A DNA stretch of 64,000 nt from assembly GCF_002797895.1 (NCBI RefSeq), contig NZ_PGES01000001.1:4402001-4466000 (forward strand). Direction: 5' to 3'. Source of the stretch: Janthinobacterium sp. 67 (GTDB lineage Bacteria > Pseudomonadota > Gammaproteobacteria > Burkholderiales > Burkholderiaceae_D). The notes under the pieces were generated by a model. It saw nothing but the letters and a program-made list of their open reading frames with translations, had not been told where the DNA came from and did no database searches. Position 1 is the stretch's first letter, and each line of letters opens with the position of its first letter. Positions 9,613-18,235 of this stretch are shown piece after piece. A program made the translations under genes and the position numbers.

Positions 9613-10590
9613 ATGGACCTGGTCTTCTATGGCTTTGCCGTGCTGCTGTTCGCCGCCTGCATCCTGATGGTGGAAGGCGTCTGGCTGTGGTGGTCGGGCA
9701 CGCATGGCAGCGCGGCGCGGCGCATCAACCGGCGCCTGCGGCTGATGGCGGCGCGCGGCGAAGGGGGCGGCGAACGGGTCTCCATCCTCAAGCAGCGTCG
9801 CTATGCGCGTTCGCCCGGCCTGGAACGCTGGCTGCGGCGCTTGCCGCAGGCCGCAAAGCTCGACCAGCTGCTGCTGCAATCGGGCTTGTCCTGGTCGGTG
9901 GCGCAATTCCTGGGCGGCACGGGCGTCTTGCTGCTGGCGGCCTTGCTGCTGTTGGCGGCCTGGTCGATGCCCTTGCCCGGCGCCTTGCTGCTGCTGTCCT
10001 GCGCCGCGAGCGCGCCGTGTTTGTGCGTGCTGCGCGCGCGCGCGGCGCGGCTGAAAAAGATCGAGGCGCAACTGCCGGAAGCGGCCGATTTCCTGGCCCG
10101 CGCGCTGCGCGCCGGGCACTCGTTTTCGAACGTGCTGCAGATGGTGGGCGATGAACTCAATGAGCCGATCAGCGGCGAATTCAAGATGGCGCATGAAGAG
10201 ATCAATTACGGCGTGCCGATGAACGAGGCGCTGCAAAACCTGGCCGCGCGCATACCGCTGACGGACTTGCGCTACCTCGTCATCGCCGTGCTGGTGCAGC
10301 GCGAATCGGGCGGCAACCTGGCCGAGGTGCTGGTCAGCATCGCGCGCATCATCCGCGCCCGGTTAAAACTGCTGGGGCAAGTGCGCGTGCTGTCGGCCGA
10401 GGGTCGCATGTCGGCCTGGGTGCTGGGGCTGATGCCTGTGGTGATGATCGGCGTCATGGCGCTGGTCAACCCGCAATACATCAGCCTGCTGTGGACCGAT
10501 CCCAGCGGCATTAAACTGCTGTGGTACGCGGCCGGCATGGTGGCGCTGGGTGTAGTGTGGATGCGCAACGTCATCCGTATCCGGATATAA
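9613..10590 (+). CDS. tadB: Tad pilus inner-membrane platform protein TadB
   Basis: 325 aa from ATG 9613 (GGGAGGAA just upstream). It has an N-terminal membrane helix, a hydrophobic pair around residues 95-135, then a GspF/TadB domain (LPEAADFLARALRAGHSFSN ... VQRESGGNLAEVL near residue 240) and a C-terminal membrane pair. It forms the platform with TadC in the inner membrane, beneath the pilus and above CpaF. Spacing to tadC is 13 bp. Confidence 0.9.
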   Translation: MDLVFYGFAVLLFAACILMVEGVWLWWSGTHGSAARRINRRLRLMAARGEGGGERVSILKQRRYARSPGLERWLRRLPQAAKLDQLLLQSGLSWSVAQFLGGTGVLLLAALLLLAAWSMPLPGALLLLSCAASAPCLCVLRARAARLKKIEAQLPEAADFLARALRAGHSFSNVLQMVGDELNEPISGEFKMAHEEINYGVPMNEALQNLAARIPLTDLRYLVIAVLVQRESGGNLAEVLVSIARIIRARLKLLGQVRVLSAEGRMSAWVLGLMPVVMIGVMALVNPQYISLLWTDPSGIKLLWYAAGMVALGVVWMRNVIRIRI

Positions 10591-10603
10591 AACAGGAGGT
10601 GGC

Positions 10604-11542
10604 ATGAGCGGCGCACAACTGCTGTTTCTGTTGATCGTCTTCGCCGTGGTGGTGGCGCTGGCCCTGCTGGCGTGGCTGATCTTCTTTCCCGGCGCCTTGC
10701 GCCAGCGCCTGTTCGGTTCCATGACGCCGGCCGCCAGCGATGTGGTGGTGGAAAACGGCTGGGTGGAGCGCGTGGCGCGCGTGGCGCAGCCGTTCAGCAA
10801 GCTGTCGCTGCCTGAAGAGGGCTGGGAACGCTCGCCGCTGCGCACGCGCTTCATGAACGCGGGCTGGCGCCAAGCCAGCGCACCGGCCCTGTACTTCGCG
10901 GCGAAAACCGTGCTGGCCCTGCTGTTTCCCACCGTCCTGGGCCTGTATGCGGCCAGCGCCATGGCGGCGCAGTTGCGCAGCGTGCTGCTGTTGCTGCTGT
11001 GCGTCAGCGCCACCGTCGGCTATTACCTGCCCAATCTGGTGCTGGCCAGCACGGCCAAGCGGCGCCAGCGCGACATCTTTGAAAACATCCCCGACGCGCT
11101 CGATTTGCTGACCGTGTGCGTGGAAGCGGGCCTGAGCCTGGAGCGCGCGCTGGTGAAGGTGTCGGGCGAAATCCATATCAAGAGCGTGGTGCTGGCGCAG
11201 GAATTGCAGCTGGTGCTGATGGAAATGCGCGCCGGCTTTTCCAAGGAAAAGGCGCTGCGCAACCTGGCCCTGCGCAGCGGCGTGGAAGACGTCGACACCT
11301 TGGTCGCCATGCTGATTCAATCGGAGCGCTTCGGTACCAGCATGGGCGATTCGCTGCGCGTGCATTCGGAAAACCTGCGCGGCAAGCGCAGCCTGCTTGC
11401 AGAAGAGGCAGCAGCGAAGATCGCCCTGAAACTGCTGTTCCCGCTGATCTTTTGCGTCTTTCCCACCCTGATGCTGGTGCTCATGGGGCCGGCCGTGATC
11501 GAAGTCTATCGCGTGCTCGTGCCGGCCATGGCCAGCCGCTGA
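10604..11542 (+). CDS. tadC: Tad pilus inner-membrane platform protein TadC
   Basis: 312 aa with AACAGGAGGTGGC as Shine-Dalgarno. It has an N-terminal membrane helix, a hydrophobic region at about 105-150, and a GspF-type domain with IPDALDLLTVCVEAGLSLE and MLIQSERFGTSMGDSLR (residues about 160-255), the hallmark of TadC. A C-terminal hydrophobic pair follows. It partners TadB. AAAGGAG follows its stop and serves tadD. Confidence 0.9.
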   Translation: MSGAQLLFLLIVFAVVVALALLAWLIFFPGALRQRLFGSMTPAASDVVVENGWVERVARVAQPFSKLSLPEEGWERSPLRTRFMNAGWRQASAPALYFAAKTVLALLFPTVLGLYAASAMAAQLRSVLLLLLCVSATVGYYLPNLVLASTAKRRQRDIFENIPDALDLLTVCVEAGLSLERALVKVSGEIHIKSVVLAQELQLVLMEMRAGFSKEKALRNLALRSGVEDVDTLVAMLIQSERFGTSMGDSLRVHSENLRGKRSLLAEEAAAKIALKLLFPLIFCVFPTLMLVLMGPAVIEVYRVLVPAMASR

Positions 11543-11553
11543 AAGGAGCTACC

Positions 11554-12627
11554 ATGCGCTTGATGATTTCCCGCCTGGCCGCCGCCTGCGCCTGCCTGGG
11601 CCTGGCCGCCTGTACCACGCAACTGGCCCACGCGCCGTTGCCAGCGTGGCCCGACGCCGATGCCGCCTATGCGGCGGGGCGCCAGCATTTCGAGCGGGGC
11701 GATTTGCCGGCGGCGCAAGCGGCCTATGAACAAGCCTTGCGCGCCGCACCGCGCCACGTGAACGCGCGCAACGGTCTGGCCGTGCTGCATGCGCAGCGGG
11801 GCGACCACGACGCGGCGATCGTCCATTGGCTGGCCTTGACGCAGGAGGCGGGCACGCCGCAGCCACGGCAGGCCTACCTGTTCAGCAATCTCGGTCATGC
11901 CTATTATTTAAGCGGGCGCGATGCGCAGGCGTTGACTGCGCTGGAACAGGCCTGTCTGCTCGACCCGCTCAATGCGCTGGCCTGGCGGCATCTGGCGCAG
12001 GTGCTGGAACGGCTGGGGCAGCACGCGCGCGCCGCCGTCATGCGGCGCCAGGCGAGCAGCTTGCAGGAACACGATGTGCGGCGCGACATGGCGTTATTGC
12101 ACGGCGAGCAGTCGCCACAGCCCGTGCCGGCGGAGGCGCAGACACGGGATGTGCCCGCCATGGCGCGCGTGGAGATCACGCAGAGCGATGGCCTGGCCCG
12201 CCTGCGCCGCGTGCCGCCGGCCATCGTGCGCAGCGTGCCCGCTGCCGCGTCGCAATCTGTGGCGCTTGCACCGGCAGCCAGCGTGCCGCATCCGCGCCTG
12301 GAAATCGTGAATGGCAACGGCGTGCCCGGTCTGGCCGCCGCGCTGGCGCGCAGCCTGGCCGGTGCGCCCGTGCAGGTGGTGCGCCTGGCCAATGAAACCC
12401 GCTTCCAGGTGGCGCGCACGCGCGTCGAATACCGGCCCGCGCAAGAACAGGCGGCGCGCCAGCTGGCCCGCCAGCTGGGTGCTCAAGTACAGACCCAGGC
12501 CGCCGACTGCCCTGCCAGCGAACTGCGCCTGGTATTGGGGCGCGACCTCACCGATCCCGCCATGCTGCACCGCTATTATCTGCAGCAATTGCAGATGGCG
12601 CGCCGGGCGCTGGCACGGCTCGGTTAA
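11554..12627 (+). CDS. tadD: TadD-type TPR lipoprotein with C-terminal LytR_C-like domain
   Basis: 357 aa from ATG 11554, preceded by AAAGGAG. It has a lipoprotein signal (LAAACACLGLAAC), then TPR repeats at about residues 30-170 (AAYAAGRQHFERGDLPAAQA; YLFSNLGHAYYLSGRDAQAL). A C-terminal domain from about residue 248 begins RLEIVNGNGVPGLAAALARS and resembles the LytR_C / CpsA-associated fold. TadD lipoproteins help secretin assembly. The C-terminal extension is known in some betaproteobacterial tad loci. This is the last gene of the operon, followed by a strong terminator. Confidence 0.83.
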   Translation: MRLMISRLAAACACLGLAACTTQLAHAPLPAWPDADAAYAAGRQHFERGDLPAAQAAYEQALRAAPRHVNARNGLAVLHAQRGDHDAAIVHWLALTQEAGTPQPRQAYLFSNLGHAYYLSGRDAQALTALEQACLLDPLNALAWRHLAQVLERLGQHARAAVMRRQASSLQEHDVRRDMALLHGEQSPQPVPAEAQTRDVPAMARVEITQSDGLARLRRVPPAIVRSVPAAASQSVALAPAASVPHPRLEIVNGNGVPGLAAALARSLAGAPVQVVRLANETRFQVARTRVEYRPAQEQAARQLARQLGAQVQTQAADCPASELRLVLGRDLTDPAMLHRYYLQQLQMARRALARLG

Positions 12628-12643
12628 CACGTTTTGAGCGGCA

Positions 12644-12683
12644 CAAAAAAAACGCGGCGCCTTGACGGGCGCCGCGTTTTTTT
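12644..12683. terminator. Bidirectional rho-independent terminator after the tad operon
   Basis: A GC-rich stem (GCGGCGCC pairing with GGCGCCGC around a TTGACG loop) is flanked by an A-run on the left and a run of seven T on the right. It can end both the + strand tad operon and the minus-strand PEP-CTERM gene. Confidence 0.9.
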
Positions 12684-12694
12684 CAAGCTGCTGA

Positions 12695-13687
12695 TTATGT
12701 CGGCTGCCGGCGGCGCGTAAAGGCCAGGGCCGCCAATCCCGTGCCCAGCAGGAACAGGGTGCCTGGCTCCGGTACCTGCAGGGGGTCGATGACGACGATA
12801 TCGGTGCGCGTGGACTTCGAAAAGTTCATGGTGTAGCTGCCGGCGGGCAGGGCGAAATTCGACGTCAGCGAAAACATCGCAAAGCCATTCGTGAAGGTGC
12901 GCCCCGTGGCCGGGTCGTTGGTACCGGCCGTCATGTTCAGGCTGAAGGGATCGAGGCTGCCGACCGTATGGTTGCCGTTGATGTCGCTGCCATTGCTGGC
13001 GTCGCCATCGGGCGCGAACTGGAAGATCACGCCATCGGCGTTCGCGCGCGACAGGCAGCCCACGGGACTGGAAGTATTGCACGAGATATTGAAGATATCC
13101 ATGATCGACACGTTCGACTTGTCGCCCATCGTCGTCACGCTGGTGCGCAGGTCGCGCCGCGCCATGAAGTTGAAGGTGATGAAGCCGGCGCTCGACAGGG
13201 TCAGGTTGACGGAGCCGGTGAGCGTGTCACCCGCCGTGGCCGTGGCGGCACCGACCGTGTCGCGCTGTGCTTCCGCAACGGCGCGCACGGTGGAGCCGGC
13301 GGCCGTGAGCATATTGCCGAAGGCATGCGCGTCGCCGCGGGCGAACTCCAGGGTGGAGCTGGGGCTGGGTGCGTAATTATTTTGCGGCAAGCCGCTGCAG
13401 CCGCCGCCCGAACATACTTGCAGCACGTCGGCGTTGGCGGCCGGGCCCGTATTGACGGCGCGCGGATTGACGGCCACGCCACCCTCGAAGAAGGCGCTGT
13501 CGCTGGCATTGCGGTTGGCGCCGGCCAGCGACAGCGCGCCGGCGCTGGTGGTGATGCGGAAAGTGTTCAACTCGTTGACGGCCAGGCCGTACGCGCCGGC
13601 CTGCGCCTGGCCGCTGGCAAGCAAGCTTGCCGCCGCCAGTGCGCCCAGCCAGCCCAAGGTCTTGCTTCGTGTGTGATCGATGTTCAT
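12695..13687 (-). CDS. PEP-CTERM sorting domain protein
   Basis: 330 aa. A signal peptide (ALAAASLLASGQAQA) is followed by an Ala/Ser/Thr/Asn-rich extracellular body. The C-terminus reads VPEPGTLFLLGTGLAALAFT then RRRQ, which is the VPEP motif, hydrophobic helix and basic tail recognised by exosortase/EpsH. Two Cys pairs occur (CSGGGCSG; CNTSSPVGC). Such proteins are anchored or released to the extracellular matrix. No exosortase gene is in the window. The function of the body is unknown. Confidence 0.85.
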   Translation of the reverse strand: MNIDHTRSKTLGWLGALAAASLLASGQAQAGAYGLAVNELNTFRITTSAGALSLAGANRNASDSAFFEGGVAVNPRAVNTGPAANADVLQVCSGGGCSGLPQNNYAPSPSSTLEFARGDAHAFGNMLTAAGSTVRAVAEAQRDTVGAATATAGDTLTGSVNLTLSSAGFITFNFMARRDLRTSVTTMGDKSNVSIMDIFNISCNTSSPVGCLSRANADGVIFQFAPDGDASNGSDINGNHTVGSLDPFSLNMTAGTNDPATGRTFTNGFAMFSLTSNFALPAGSYTMNFSKSTRTDIVVIDPLQVPEPGTLFLLGTGLAALAFTRRRQPT

Positions 13688-13910
13688 CGCAGCCTCTTAT
13701 CGTAGTCAGTCTCGGAAAATCCGGGGGATGAAAAATCCAGAATGACCTGCCTGGATTCATCTCGTAGACAGTGATAAGCAGCTTGCGTGCCACACAAAAA
13801 AATCACATGGAATCAAGTACTTGTGCAAAGCGGACTGAGCCGGTTGAAGCAAAGTGTAAGAAAGGCCGACGGCGCCTGGCGGGTGGTGCCGGCGCCGGCG
13901 TCACTGCGCG

Positions 13911-14909
13911 CTAGGGACCGCCGCGCCCGCCGACGGCGCCATACACCTGGCCAGTGGCGTAACTCGATTCCGGCGATGCCAGCAACACATACACGGCCGC
14001 CAGTTCCGCCGGCTGCCCCGGGCGTCCCATGGGCGTGTCCTGGCCGAACGCGGGAATCTTGTCCGGTGATTGCCCTCCCGTCACCTGCAATGCCGTCCAG
14101 AAGGGGCCGGGCGCGACGGCATTGACGCGGATGTTCTGCTTCGCCAACTGCTTGGCCAGCCCTTTGGTAAAGATCATGATCGCGCCCTTGGTGGCGGCGT
14201 AATCGATGATGTTCTCGCCGGGATCGTAGGCATTCACGGAGGCGGTATTGATGATGCTGGCGCCGGCTGGCAGCAGGGGCACGGCCGCTTTCGTGATCCA
14301 GAACATGGCGTAGACATTGGTCTTGAAGGTGTCGTCAAACTGCGCCGTGCTGATGTCGAGGATGGAGTCGCGCGAGAATTGCCGTCCCGCATTGTTGACC
14401 AGAATATCCAGGCCACCCAGCTGGCGGGCCGCTTCGCTGACCAGGCGCTGGCAAAACGCCTCGCTTTTGATGTCGCCAGGGATGGCCACGGCCTTGCGCC
14501 CCGCCGCGCGGATCAGCTGCAGCACTTCCTGCGCATCGGGCTCTTCGGCCGGCAGGTAGTTGATGGCCACGTCGGCGCCTTCGCGCGCAAAGGCGATGGC
14601 CGCCGCCCGCCCGATGCCGGAATCGCCGCCCGTGATCAAGGCCTTGCGCCCCAGCAGGCGCCCCGATCCCTTGTAACTGGTTTCGCCATGGTCGGGCCGG
14701 GGCTGCATGCGGCTGGCCAGGCCCGGCCACGGCTGCTGCTGGACGGGAAAAGGCGGGCGCGGATAGCCGGGTGCCAGCGGCCTGGGTCCGGCGGGCACCG
14801 GCGCCTCCGCCGGCTGTGCCGCCGTGGGCACGGCGAAGGCGGCCAGTGCGCCGCCGGCCATGCCTTCGACAAAGCTGCGGCGTGACTTGCTGAGTTTGGG
14901 ATCATCCAT
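13911..14909 (-). CDS. Tat-type short-chain dehydrogenase/reductase
   Basis: 332 aa from the ATG at 14909. The N-terminus reads [19 protein letters not shown], a twin-arginine style signal, followed by a Pro-rich linker (residues about 35-70). A classical SDR domain follows: nucleotide-binding [12 protein letters not shown] near 95, NNAG near 172, catalytic Ser in NTASVNAY and YAATKGA (YxxxK) near 240. The closest relatives are the YghA/YhdF glucose-dehydrogenase-like SDRs. Substrate unknown. Export is inferred only from the signal; the cofactor motif is intact. Confidence 0.85.
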   Translation of the reverse strand: MDDPKLSKSRRSFVEGMAGGALAAFAVPTAAQPAEAPVPAGPRPLAPGYPRPPFPVQQQPWPGLASRMQPRPDHGETSYKGSGRLLGRKALITGGDSGIGRAAAIAFAREGADVAINYLPAEEPDAQEVLQLIRAAGRKAVAIPGDIKSEAFCQRLVSEAARQLGGLDILVNNAGRQFSRDSILDISTAQFDDTFKTNVYAMFWITKAAVPLLPAGASIINTASVNAYDPGENIIDYAATKGAIMIFTKGLAKQLAKQNIRVNAVAPGPFWTALQVTGGQSPDKIPAFGQDTPMGRPGQPAELAAVYVLLASPESSYATGQVYGAVGGRGGP

Positions 14910-14944
14910 GGCAGGACCTTTCAAGGGCGCGGCAATTGGCAGGT

Positions 14945-15319
14945 TCAGGTACCGCGGTGATAGCCGAGGTGGCCACCCGAATTGCGCGCGCAGCCGCAAC
15001 CGATGCGCGCCACTTCCTCGTCTTCCGTCAATTTCCAGTTGGTAATCGTCGTGTGCTGCCAGTCGATGTCGCTTTTCTTGACAGGCTTTACCGTCAGGGT
15101 GCGTGCTTCCGCATCCGTGTACTCCATCAATTCCTCGTCGTCGGCGATGTCGAAATGGCGGTGGATCAGGGAAATGCCAAAGCGATCGAGCGCGCCATAA
15201 CGTTGCAGCACGTCGCGCAGTTCGCGAAAGCAGGCGAGGTCGTCGGGCAGCAGCGGATTGACGGCGGAAATATCGGCGACGGGCTGCCATTGCATGGCTT
15301 GGATGTTCAGGCTGTGCAT
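14945..15319 (-). CDS. Small conserved protein of unknown function
   Basis: 124 aa; the ATG at 15319 has CAGGAGCC seven bases upstream. It is acidic and His-containing ([19 protein letters not shown]) with a C-terminal [17 protein letters not shown]. No membrane segment or signal peptide. The downstream SDR gene follows after 35 bp on the same strand, so they may be cotranscribed. I recognise no family; the Cys/His-rich end might bind a metal, which is speculation. Confidence 0.65.
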   Translation of the reverse strand: MHSLNIQAMQWQPVADISAVNPLLPDDLACFRELRDVLQRYGALDRFGISLIHRHFDIADDEELMEYTDAEARTLTVKPVKKSDIDWQHTTITNWKLTEDEEVARIGCGCARNSGGHLGYHRGT

Positions 15320-15479
15320 GATAGGCTCCTGTGCCCCATGATGACAGGTCCAGGCTGCCAGAGGGGCACTGGCAGCCTGTCGAAACGTCCATCGTGGCCG
15401 CAAAGCCGATGCGGCGTTTGCGCCAGATCAAAGGTGCGGCACATCGCCTCTCGCCGATAAGTGCCCGGTAAAATAGGCC

Positions 15480-15791
15480 ATGGCAAACAAAACCCCCACC
15501 TTCCCCGGCGCGCGCACGGGCCGCGGCCAGGTCCTGGCCGTCCTGCTGTCGAACCGCGACCAGTCCGGCGCCGAACCGCTGCAGGGTCGCGTCTCGCTGG
15601 CCGCCATCGTCAAGGCGCTGAAACGCAAATACCACTGGCCGATCGAAACGCACAGCTTCCCCGCCAACACGCAGGACGGCCGCGCCAGCTGGGCGACCGT
15701 CTACAGCTTGCCGGAAAAGGTCATAGAGACCGCGCTGGACAACGGCGGCCGGGAGTGGCTGGAGAGCCGGGGAGTACCTGGGCGGCGGTGA
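15480..15791 (+). CDS. Small basic protein, possible winged-helix-like fold
   Basis: 103 aa, beginning [20 protein letters not shown]. The middle reads [20 protein letters not shown], with an HTH-like look, then [15 protein letters not shown]. No motif is diagnostic. It is divergent from the unknown gene at 14945-15319 and convergent with the dodecin. GC content and codon use match the host. A DNA-binding role is a guess. Confidence 0.55.
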   Translation: MANKTPTFPGARTGRGQVLAVLLSNRDQSGAEPLQGRVSLAAIVKALKRKYHWPIETHSFPANTQDGRASWATVYSLPEKVIETALDNGGREWLESRGVPGRR

Positions 15792-15818
15792 ACGCGCCGC
15801 CCGCCTTGCTCGGTCCCT

Positions 15819-16025
15819 TTATTCGAGCCGGAAGCCGACCTTGAGCGTGACCTGGAAATGCGCCACCTTGCCATCGACGATATGGCCGCGCGACTCCGTC
15901 ACTTCATACCAGTCCATATGCTTGACCGTCAGCGCCGCCTTGGCAATGGCATCGCGTATCGCCTGATCGCTGCTCTCGGTCGAAGTTCCCACCAGTTCGA
16001 TCAGCTTGTAAGTGTGTGCGGACAT
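15819..16025 (-). CDS. Dodecin (flavin-binding)
   Basis: 68 aa from ATG 16025. It matches the dodecin family in length and pattern: YKLIELVGTSTESSDQAIRD, then AALTVKHMDWYEVTESRGHI and a final FQVTLKVGFRLE strand. The Trp in HMDWYEV is the flavin-stacking residue. Dodecins form dodecameric spheres that store or buffer FMN/riboflavin. It is a stand-alone gene just outside the prophage. Confidence 0.9.
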   Translation of the reverse strand: MSAHTYKLIELVGTSTESSDQAIRDAIAKAALTVKHMDWYEVTESRGHIVDGKVAHFQVTLKVGFRLE

Positions 16026-16209
16026 GATATTTCCCCAGGTAGGCAAGCCAGACATCGGGAGCCTGCTTTGCGCAAGCACGTGCTCATCTTGCGCCTAAAC
16101 GTGCAGATAGTCATTGCGCGGTGCAGCAATGCGCTACGTCAGTGGTTTGCTTCGACGGCGATGGGTTGCAATGGTTGCGGTAGTGTCCCGCAGGCCGAGG
16201 AAAAGAAAA

Positions 16210-16239
16210 AAGGGCTACCAGCCGAAGCGGGTAACCCTT
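16210..16239 (-). terminator. Probable original tRNA-Thr terminator, displaced by prophage insertion
   Basis: Stem AAGGGcTACC / GGTAaCCCTT with one C/A mismatch, and an A-run at 16201-16210 that reads as a U-tract on the minus strand. It sits just beyond the left 48-bp repeat. Before integration it would have followed the minus-strand tRNA-Thr gene directly. Confidence 0.7.
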
Positions 16240-16258
16240 TGATTTTCCTGCTGAATTC

Positions 16259-16306
16259 TGGTGCCGACTGCCGGTTTCGAACTGGCCACCTGATGATTAC
16301 AAATCA
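16259..16306. repeat. Left attachment repeat (tRNA-Thr 3' fragment)
   Basis: 48 bp identical to 30443-30490. It contains the CCA end, T-arm and part of the anticodon arm of tRNA-Thr but not the 5' half, so no functional tRNA is made here. Confidence 0.95.
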
Positions 16307-16344
16307 CGCTCTGGACATCACTTAACCTGACTTTGTATTACAAA

Positions 16345-17412
16345 TCAAGAACTTGCAGTGATTGACCTAACAGTATCGCCTTGTTGATCTAACAGTGTCG
16401 TTGACGGTTTGTTGACACTAGCTGTCTTGCGAGCGCGATGTTTTGCGCTTGCTATTCGAAGCGCCATGACACGGCCCCAATCGACAGCATATCGCTTCAA
16501 GACATCCTGGCGTGCAGTACGGTACTTCGCATCGATCTGTTCTGCTTCCGACAACCGGCCCACAAGGCTCGCTAACAACTTTTCTCGTATTTGGCCACCG
16601 ACAGAACACTCTAGTGCCTCGGCGTATTGACGAATTTTCTGACACCTGGCATGCGGTAGGATAAGGCGCCCTTCCGTCACAATCAGCCCTGTGACCATTG
16701 CTGGTACGGCGTGATAAGTCTTGATTTTGTGATATCCGTAGCCGTTCTTATGAATTTCCATCGCAATTCTGGTTAGCAAGGCTCGTGTTGCGTTAGGACC
16801 AGAAATCGTAACATCATCGACATATAACGTGAATGTACAATCCGCCTCTATACAAAGTTTCTCAATACGGTCAAATAAATCGCGATTTGCTAAAAATGAA
16901 AGAATGGGGCTAATGCAACTTCCGGTAGGGAGATGTACGCCATGCTTTTTGGTTCGAACAGTACACAGCTTGGCAAGAATGGTCGCGAGGTCAGGCGAGC
17001 ATTTCAACGTATTGGCAAAAAAATTGTGGACGTAACAAAATCGTACTGAGGGAAAAAACTTCTTAATATCGATCTTAAGAATATTCTGATTGCCAATGTG
17101 CTTCTCGGCATTAGTCTTATATGACCTTTTTTTTGTGGCCGAGTGAATATAATCCCTTGGCACAACTCGTGAAAAAAGGCTCAATAGCCGCTTGTGGACA
17201 GGAATTAGCGTACCTACAGGTTCCGTAATAAATCGCCCTGTCTCACAGTGAACAAAAATCCTATAATTGGATGTTAACTTTGCAAGTTCCGTAACTCCCA
17301 AAGTAACTAAGTCGACCTGTAATAGTTCCGCTAACTTGCGTTTGCTTGACAGTTTGTAAAGTGGAGATTGTTCAAGCTCGTATTGCTTTGGCTTCCTTGG
17401 ACTTGGCTTCAT
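16345..17412 (-). CDS. Retron-type reverse transcriptase
   Basis: 355 aa from ATG 17412 (an ATG at 17433 is an alternative). RT palm motifs are present: KIDIKKFFPSV (motif A), HLPTGSCISPILSFLANRDL (motif B area) and TLYVDDVTISG (YxDD, catalytic). Two retron-specific markers are seen: NAEKH, the NAxxH of region X, just before motif A, and VTGL, the VTG of region Y. It would copy part of the adjacent structured RNA into msDNA. It overlaps the end of the XRE gene by about 40 bp, so it is translationally coupled. Codon use is AT-richer than the host. Confidence 0.9.
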   Translation of the reverse strand: MKPSPRKPKQYELEQSPLYKLSSKRKLAELLQVDLVTLGVTELAKLTSNYRIFVHCETGRFITEPVGTLIPVHKRLLSLFSRVVPRDYIHSATKKRSYKTNAEKHIGNQNILKIDIKKFFPSVRFCYVHNFFANTLKCSPDLATILAKLCTVRTKKHGVHLPTGSCISPILSFLANRDLFDRIEKLCIEADCTFTLYVDDVTISGPNATRALLTRIAMEIHKNGYGYHKIKTYHAVPAMVTGLIVTEGRLILPHARCQKIRQYAEALECSVGGQIREKLLASLVGRLSEAEQIDAKYRTARQDVLKRYAVDWGRVMALRIASAKHRARKTASVNKPSTTLLDQQGDTVRSITASS

Positions 17413-17695
17413 CAGTATCTGCAATCCATTCAAGTACTTTTAACATTTTTTTCGAAATGAAAGCCCGTGCTTTGCTAGCGCTTTGAGTCCCGTCCAGAGT
17501 TTCCGAAAAAACAACAAGAGACGAAAGCGGAACACCAAATACTTGTGAGTACCTATGCAATATTTCTAAGCTTGGTTCTTTCTTTCCGGATTCTAGTTCT
17601 GACAAATAAGATGTAGAAATAGAGAGCTTTCCAGCAAGATTTGTTTGTGTGAGATTATGATACTGGCGTATGACCTTAAGCGCATTACTGATCAT
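17372..17695 (-). CDS. XRE/Cro-type HTH protein of the retron operon
   Basis: 107 aa; GAGGAGTTC lies ahead of the ATG at 17695. Residues about 5-60 form a Cro/C1 helix-turn-helix (YHNLTQTNLAGKLSISTSYL SELESG). The C-terminal 45 residues are charged and helical. It is encoded between a 76-aa protein and the RT and overlaps the RT start. Known retrons include a type with an HTH protein next to the RT. Here it may act as repressor, or as antitoxin/partner of the small protein. Which of these is unresolved. Confidence 0.82.
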   Translation of the reverse strand: MISNALKVIRQYHNLTQTNLAGKLSISTSYLSELESGKKEPSLEILHRYSQVFGVPLSSLVVFSETLDGTQSASKARAFISKKMLKVLEWIADTDEAKSKEAKAIRA

Positions 17696-17730
17696 TATAT
17701 GAACTCCTCAAAAATGGAAGGGTGCTCGGC

Positions 17731-17961
17731 TTAGAACAAATCAATGAAGAAAGAGAGTACATCCTTTCCCCACGACTCCACTTTTGCAAACACTTCAGGC
17801 ACATGCACCTGAAGGAAGCGCCAAGTCGCAGGCCGTAAAAGAATAAATCGTAAGACTGCCTTAGCAATCTTGACGAGAACCCCTCTAGTTTTCGGCGCCG
17901 GAGCGGAATCAGAAGATTTGTGTTTACCTTGCGTTGGTCGTTTTGTAGTTCGTAATTGCAT
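17731..17961 (-). CDS. Small basic/hydrophobic protein of the retron operon (candidate effector)
   Basis: 76 aa from ATG 17961, preceded by CAAAGGAAAATTT. The first 30 residues are very basic and polar (Lys/Arg/Ser/Pro). The second half is amphipathic to hydrophobic (VKIAKAVLRFILLRPATWRF; AKVESWGKDVLSFFIDLF). It is the first gene after the msr-msd-like RNA and is followed by the XRE gene after 35 bp. Size and layout resemble a membrane-acting small toxin or retron effector. That is inference; I recognise no named family. Confidence 0.65.
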   Translation of the reverse strand: MQLRTTKRPTQGKHKSSDSAPAPKTRGVLVKIAKAVLRFILLRPATWRFLQVHVPEVFAKVESWGKDVLSFFIDLF

Positions 17962-17974
17962 AAATTTTCCTTTG

Positions 17975-18002
17975 AAAAACACTGATCAGGAATTGATCAG
18001 TG
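17975..18002 (-). terminator. Hairpin terminator between retron RNA and coding genes
   Basis: Perfect 9-bp stem CACTGATCA / TGATCAGTG with a 5-nt loop, followed on the minus strand by five U. It would release the short retron RNA while allowing some read-through into the 76-aa, XRE and RT genes. Confidence 0.8.
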
Positions 18003-18035
18003 CCGGGCCTAAGCCCGCCCTCGCTCTTTCAAAGG

Positions 18036-18217
18036 ACAGAGAAAACGACCAAACTCCCCTTCACCCATTAGTGACTGGTTGCGCACCCTCGCGCAACCAG
18101 GTATGCACAGTCGTCGTCGAGCGTGACGCGTCCCGACGTGGAGACCGAAGCATGGTTTTGGCAAGCAAAAAGCAAGCCGCGAGCTAGCGCTCAACACTAC
18201 TTTCGAGGATTCTCTGT
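18036..18217 (-). ncRNA. Putative retron msr-msd RNA
   Basis: The boundaries are set by complementary ends on the minus strand: a1 ACAGAGAA (18210-18217) and a2 TTCTCTGT (18036-18043), 8/8 pairs, extendable by AAA/TTT across a CC bulge. Between them is a string of hairpins: GAGC/GCTC, GGCTTGC/GCTTGCC with a UU/UU internal loop, CGTCG/CGACG, and a perfect 10-bp stem CTGGTTGCGC/GCGCAACCAG (18075-18100). The length of 182 nt is in the retron range. A branching G could be in GAGCGC or CTAGC after a1. It is the expected substrate of the downstream RT; boundaries are predicted by eye. Confidence 0.75.
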
Positions 18218-18235
18218 TTTCCAAACTACGGATGA

